A stretch of DNA of 12,128 nt from Candidatus Nanohaloarchaea archaeon (GTDB lineage: Archaea > EX4484-52 > GLR71). Under the pieces are notes generated by a model that saw nothing but the letters and a program-made list of their open reading frames with translations, was not told the origin of the DNA and made no database searches. Position 1 is the stretch's first letter, and each line of letters starts with the position of its first letter. A program made the translations under genes and the position numbers. The stretch lies in the NCBI GenBank assembly GCA_030671745.1, contig DAOVHT010000028.1, positions 1 to 12,128 of the forward strand. The letters run 5' to 3'. This document shows, piece after piece, positions 12,001 to 12,128 of this stretch.

Positions 12001-12128
12001 TGACTGCGACCTTTATGTCACAACTGATAATGGTGCTACATGGGAACTTCGAAATTCGACTACACTTGCAAGTCCTGCGGTCTGTAACTTGACAGTGTCT
12101 GATTTTGATTGCGGTGACATCGGTACTG
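1..12128 (+). CDS. Giant modular repeat protein, probable surface glycoprotein; internal fragment open at both ends
   Basis: Codons start at base 2 and run to 12127 without a stop, giving 4,042 residues (very roughly 440 kDa). Base 1 ends the preceding codon and base 12128 begins the next. The first in-frame ATG (236) lies inside a repeat domain and is not a start. The product is built almost entirely from three alternating domain types (B, C, A), repeated as a cassette of about 334 residues: eleven complete copies plus two partial ones. It is rich in Asn, Asp, Thr, Ser and Tyr, poor in Lys and Arg, has very many N-x-S/T sequons, and has 69 cysteines at conserved domain positions. These traits fit an exported, N-glycosylated, disulfide-stabilised surface protein, probably archaeal (inference). 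No signal peptide, transmembrane segment or catalytic motif is visible. The tracts are presumably Ig-like, but I cannot assign a named family. The intact frame over 12 kb argues against a pseudogene. Confidence 0.95.
2..895 (+). repeat. Cassette U0 (partial): end of B0, C0, A0
   Basis: B0 is cut by the window edge (residues 1-64). It has a CxxC at residues 15-18, then EFKFNAT and the linker VEKDDV. C0 (194-559) is the most divergent C domain: VNRS is reduced to MRSS, the usual PDC is WC (residue 146), and a VNATGY turn remains. A0 (560-895) keeps EDDCG (Cys 220) and GWYDVT but lacks both later A-domain cysteines. B0 resembles B3 most closely: both have CxxC, then W, Q and an NF(T/S)Y strand. 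Confidence 0.8.
896..1876 (+). repeat. Cassette U1: B1-C1-A1
   Basis: B1 (896-1207) has DGW (Trp 312), the acidic loop TDEDNDTV, CxxC at 352-355, YYIFNAS and VEKDDI. C1 (1208-1546) has INRTSGS, RVYDDDND and PGCEY (Cys 482), but lacks the second C-domain cysteine, and its Thr-Gly-Tyr turn is replaced by NTTHYY. A1 (1547-1876) has the full cysteine set: ADDCG (548), YRC (570) and YSC (586), followed by GYYNVT. B1 resembles B4 in CxxC spacing and in the W(V/T)L stretch before it. Confidence 0.85.
1877..2857 (+). repeat. Cassette U2: B2-C2-A2
   Basis: B2 (1877-2188) has SGWG (Trp 640) but a degenerate acidic loop (SHYTGVN), no CxxC, and YTCTDMG (Cys 695) before WFYKFNAT. C2 (2189-2524) has YVNRS, NSTGY, PDCSYSVG (810) and TCY (828). 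A2 (2525-2857) has FDECG (875), DYC (899), YSC (912) and GRYDV. This is the first cassette here with the optional B-domain/C-domain cysteine pair (695 and 828). Confidence 0.85.
2858..3181 (+). other. Reference B domain (B3), GW-anchored beta domain with acidic loop
   Basis: This is a typical B domain of about 108 residues. In order it has a Gly-Trp anchor near residue 20, an alternating hydrophobic strand (TFNFSVEVYD), an acidic turn D-x-D-x-D-T, a strand ending in Phe-Trp, an optional CxxC, an optional cysteine about 15 residues later, the strand YFKFNATD and the linker EKDDV. The alternating pattern and turn motifs suggest an Ig-like beta sandwich (inference from pattern only). Confidence 0.6.
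2858..3844 (+). repeat. Cassette U3: B3-C3-A3
   Basis: B3 (2858-3181) has DGWG (Trp 971), the loop YDKDYDTVNVSFW, CTAC (1010-1013), FSCSD (1028), YFKFNATD and VEKDDV. C3 (3182-3520) has YVNRT, FWVS, NSTGH, PSC (1139) and TCY (1159). A3 (3521-3844) has TQEC (1205), ATC (1229), YNCTW (1241) and GGWYNIT. With eight cysteines it matches U4 and U11 as the most cysteine-rich full cassettes, or is close to them. The order of all landmark motifs matches the other units. Confidence 0.87.
3845..4843 (+). repeat. Cassette U4: B4-C4-A4
   Basis: B4 (3845-4171) has VWGND (Trp 1295), TDDDDTVDVYLW, CVDC (1340-1343), SACGNIG (1357) and WYWKINVSD, but its linker is TKRGV instead of EKDDV. C4 (4172-4507) has YFWVTTNG, FQGYVEYDF, PGC (1468) and SCY (1489); the VNRS site is reduced to LRTG. 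A4 (4508-4843) has ISDDC (1535), YLC (1561), YSC (1574) and KAYYD. This is the last unit in the window with a CxxC in its B domain. Confidence 0.86.
4844..5818 (+). repeat. Cassette U5: B5-C5-A5
   Basis: B5 (4844-5167) has DGWG (Trp 1628), FDCSD (Cys 1686), YYKFNVTD and LEKDDI. C5 (5168-5491) opens with IDREGSD, the variant shared with C8 and C11, and has TDANGY, DPDCGY (1797) and ACY (1816). A5 (5492-5818) starts GQLKNNL, which recurs in A8, and has TDC (1863), YEC (1888) and YNCTW (1901). It ends FWLEN, also shared with A8. At 325 residues it is the shortest full cassette. Confidence 0.86.
6200..6529 (+). other. Reference C domain (C6), VNRS/FWVT beta domain
   Basis: This is a typical C domain of about 110 residues. 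In order it has TYVNRS, a strand with LRVFDTEN, the strand SFWVTG, the turn TDTNATGY, a strand leading to PTCSYSTG, then QYWVGG, and a final strand with alternating hydrophobics. The TDxxGY-type turn before an aromatic strand recalls the Thr-Asp-x-x-Gly turn of bacterial Ig-like (invasin-type) domains. That is a resemblance, not an identification. Confidence 0.55.
6530..6865 (+). other. Reference A domain (A6), DDCG/YNCT beta domain
   Basis: This is a typical A domain of about 112 residues. In order it has G-x-L, a Pro-containing loop with AGEKYLRG, strand VSIRGNISDDCG, the strand ATVNFT, FYC, a short loop with GDGQYNCTF, the long strand YDIQFTVNLTD, and a closing FWIETKP. The two later cysteines are 13 residues apart across a probable hairpin, so they are plausible intradomain disulfide partners. 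Confidence 0.55.
6866..7891 (+). repeat. Cassette U7: B7-C7-A7
   Basis: B7 (6866-7195) has SGGWGE (Trp 2302), TDEDMDTL, MFKFNVS and the linker LERDNI, and no cysteine. C7 (7196-7552) has MINRSD, RLNDTD, a degenerate FYTTRN in place of FWVT, a divergent GDRCDF (2484), and GPQKWMVG. A7 (7553-7891) has TDDCG (2553), GSC (2575), YTC (2588), WPLGYYNIT and KAYYNDS. A7 closely matches A10, and both span 339 bases in my delimitation. Confidence 0.86.
7892..8896 (+). repeat. Cassette U8: B8-C8-A8
   Basis: B8 (7892-8227) has GGWNESW (Trp 2650), YYKFNASD and a VRDEV linker, and no cysteine. C8 (8228-8554) opens SVDREGSD and has FWVTIN, TDASG and DPDCVYSVGTQDW (2819); the second cysteine is absent. A8 (8555-8896) starts GQLKNNL and has SEC (2884), but both the usual YxC and YNC cysteines are missing. 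The latter position reads YNATF, so the N-x-T sequon survives. With two cysteines it is the most cysteine-poor full unit. Confidence 0.86.
8897..9886 (+). repeat. Cassette U9: B9-C9-A9
   Basis: B9 (8897-9211) has GGWS (Trp 2982), LDVEADDVTC (Cys 3002), GNCS (3027) and YKFQIED, with a TKPVV linker. C9 (9212-9532) has LVNRSAGSD, RVYDTENKSY (C6 has RVFDTENNSY), FWVTTDG, NSTGQ and PTC (3144). A9 (9533-9886) has AGEKYLRG, TSDC (3210), YGC (3236), YNCTF (3250) and FWIETRP. The shared words place it as the sister of U6. Confidence 0.87.
9887..10909 (+). repeat. Cassette U10: B10-C10-A10
   Basis: B10 (9887-10210) has SGGWGE (Trp 3309), TDYDLDTL, WYYKFNVT and an EPDTV linker, and no cysteine. C10 (10211-10570) has IVNRS, TNATGY and PDCSYAVGPQKW (3490), and ends STEFYFNITTTP, nearly the same as the end of C7. 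A10 (10571-10909) has SDDCG (3557), AEC (3579), YNCT (3592), WPVGLYNVT and KAYYNDS. Its closest relative in the window is U7. Confidence 0.87.
10910..11893 (+). repeat. Cassette U11: B11-C11-A11
   Basis: B11 (10910-11230) has GGWGEDW (Trp 3654), LDSDGDSSNV, FSC (3708), YKFNVSD and IEKDDV. C11 (11231-11560) has SVDRNGT, WVTVNGS, TDASGY, INCSYTTG (3822) and TCY (3840). A11 (11561-11893) has TSDC (3886), YGC (3911) and YNCSW (3927). The optional B/C cysteine pair (3708 and 3840), absent from U6 to U10, reappears here. Its C domain is sister to C5 and C8. Confidence 0.86.
11894..12128 (+). repeat. Cassette U12 (partial): start of B12
   Basis: The window ends inside B12. It has SGAWG (Trp 3982), FTVNFTDSNADTIDC (Cys 4002), VCN (4028) and DFDCGDIG (4037), so it combines the B6/B9-type cysteine pair with the optional B-domain cysteine seen in U2-U5 and U11. 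The frame is still open at the last base, so the gene continues beyond the window. Confidence 0.83.

Noticed and set aside
1..12128. Tandem repeats as a CRISPR array or satellite DNA
   Set aside because: The period is about 1 kb, similarity is at protein level only, and there are no short identical repeats with unique spacers.
1..12128. Bacterial invasin/intimin-type adhesin
   Set aside because: C domains share a TDxxGY-like turn with such Ig-like domains, but the dense sequons, multiple cysteines and three-domain cassette do not fit, and no beta-barrel or LysM part is in the window.

Overview
The whole 12.1 kb window lies inside one protein-coding gene on the + strand. Codons begin at base 2, and 4,042 codons (2-12127) read with no stop and no frameshift. 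Neither the start nor the stop codon is in the window. I can support no other gene, RNA gene, mobile element or regulatory site. Many short open frames on both strands are shadows of this one frame.

The protein is a long chain of beta-sandwich-like (Ig-fold type, inferred) domains of about 105-125 residues. Three domain types, here called B, C and A, repeat in fixed order as a cassette of about 334 residues (1.0 kb). Eleven full cassettes (U1-U11) are flanked by two partial ones (U0, U12). The anchor Trp of the B domain falls at 935, 1919, 2912, 3884, 4883, 5906, 6905, 7949, 8945, 9926, 10961 and 11945. B domains carry a Gly-Trp anchor, an acidic D-x-D-x-D-T loop and a YKFNxTD strand, and often end in EKDD(V/I). 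C domains carry VNRS or VDREGS near the start, FWVT, a TNxTGY or TDASGY turn, and PDCxYSxGxQxW. A domains carry G-x-L, DDCG, YxC, YNCTW and GWYNxT.

Many units resemble the unit three places away more than their neighbours, so there is also a period of about 3 kb (three cassettes). The 69 cysteines fall into five positional classes whose presence and absence is coordinated. This gives a nearly complete proposed disulfide map, including an optional link between B and C domains.

The organism is probably an archaeon. Reasons are the very high density of N-x-S/T sequons, the acidic, Asn/Thr/Asp/Tyr-rich and Lys/Arg-poor composition, frequent AGG (Arg) and ATA (Ile) codons, and the likeness of the cassette to giant surface proteins I remember from DPANN-type archaea. 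That placement is from memory and was not searched. The most likely role is a secreted or cell-surface stalk, adhesin or sheath protein. No enzyme motif, signal peptide, membrane anchor or sorting signal is visible, so function beyond 'giant modular surface glycoprotein' is inference.
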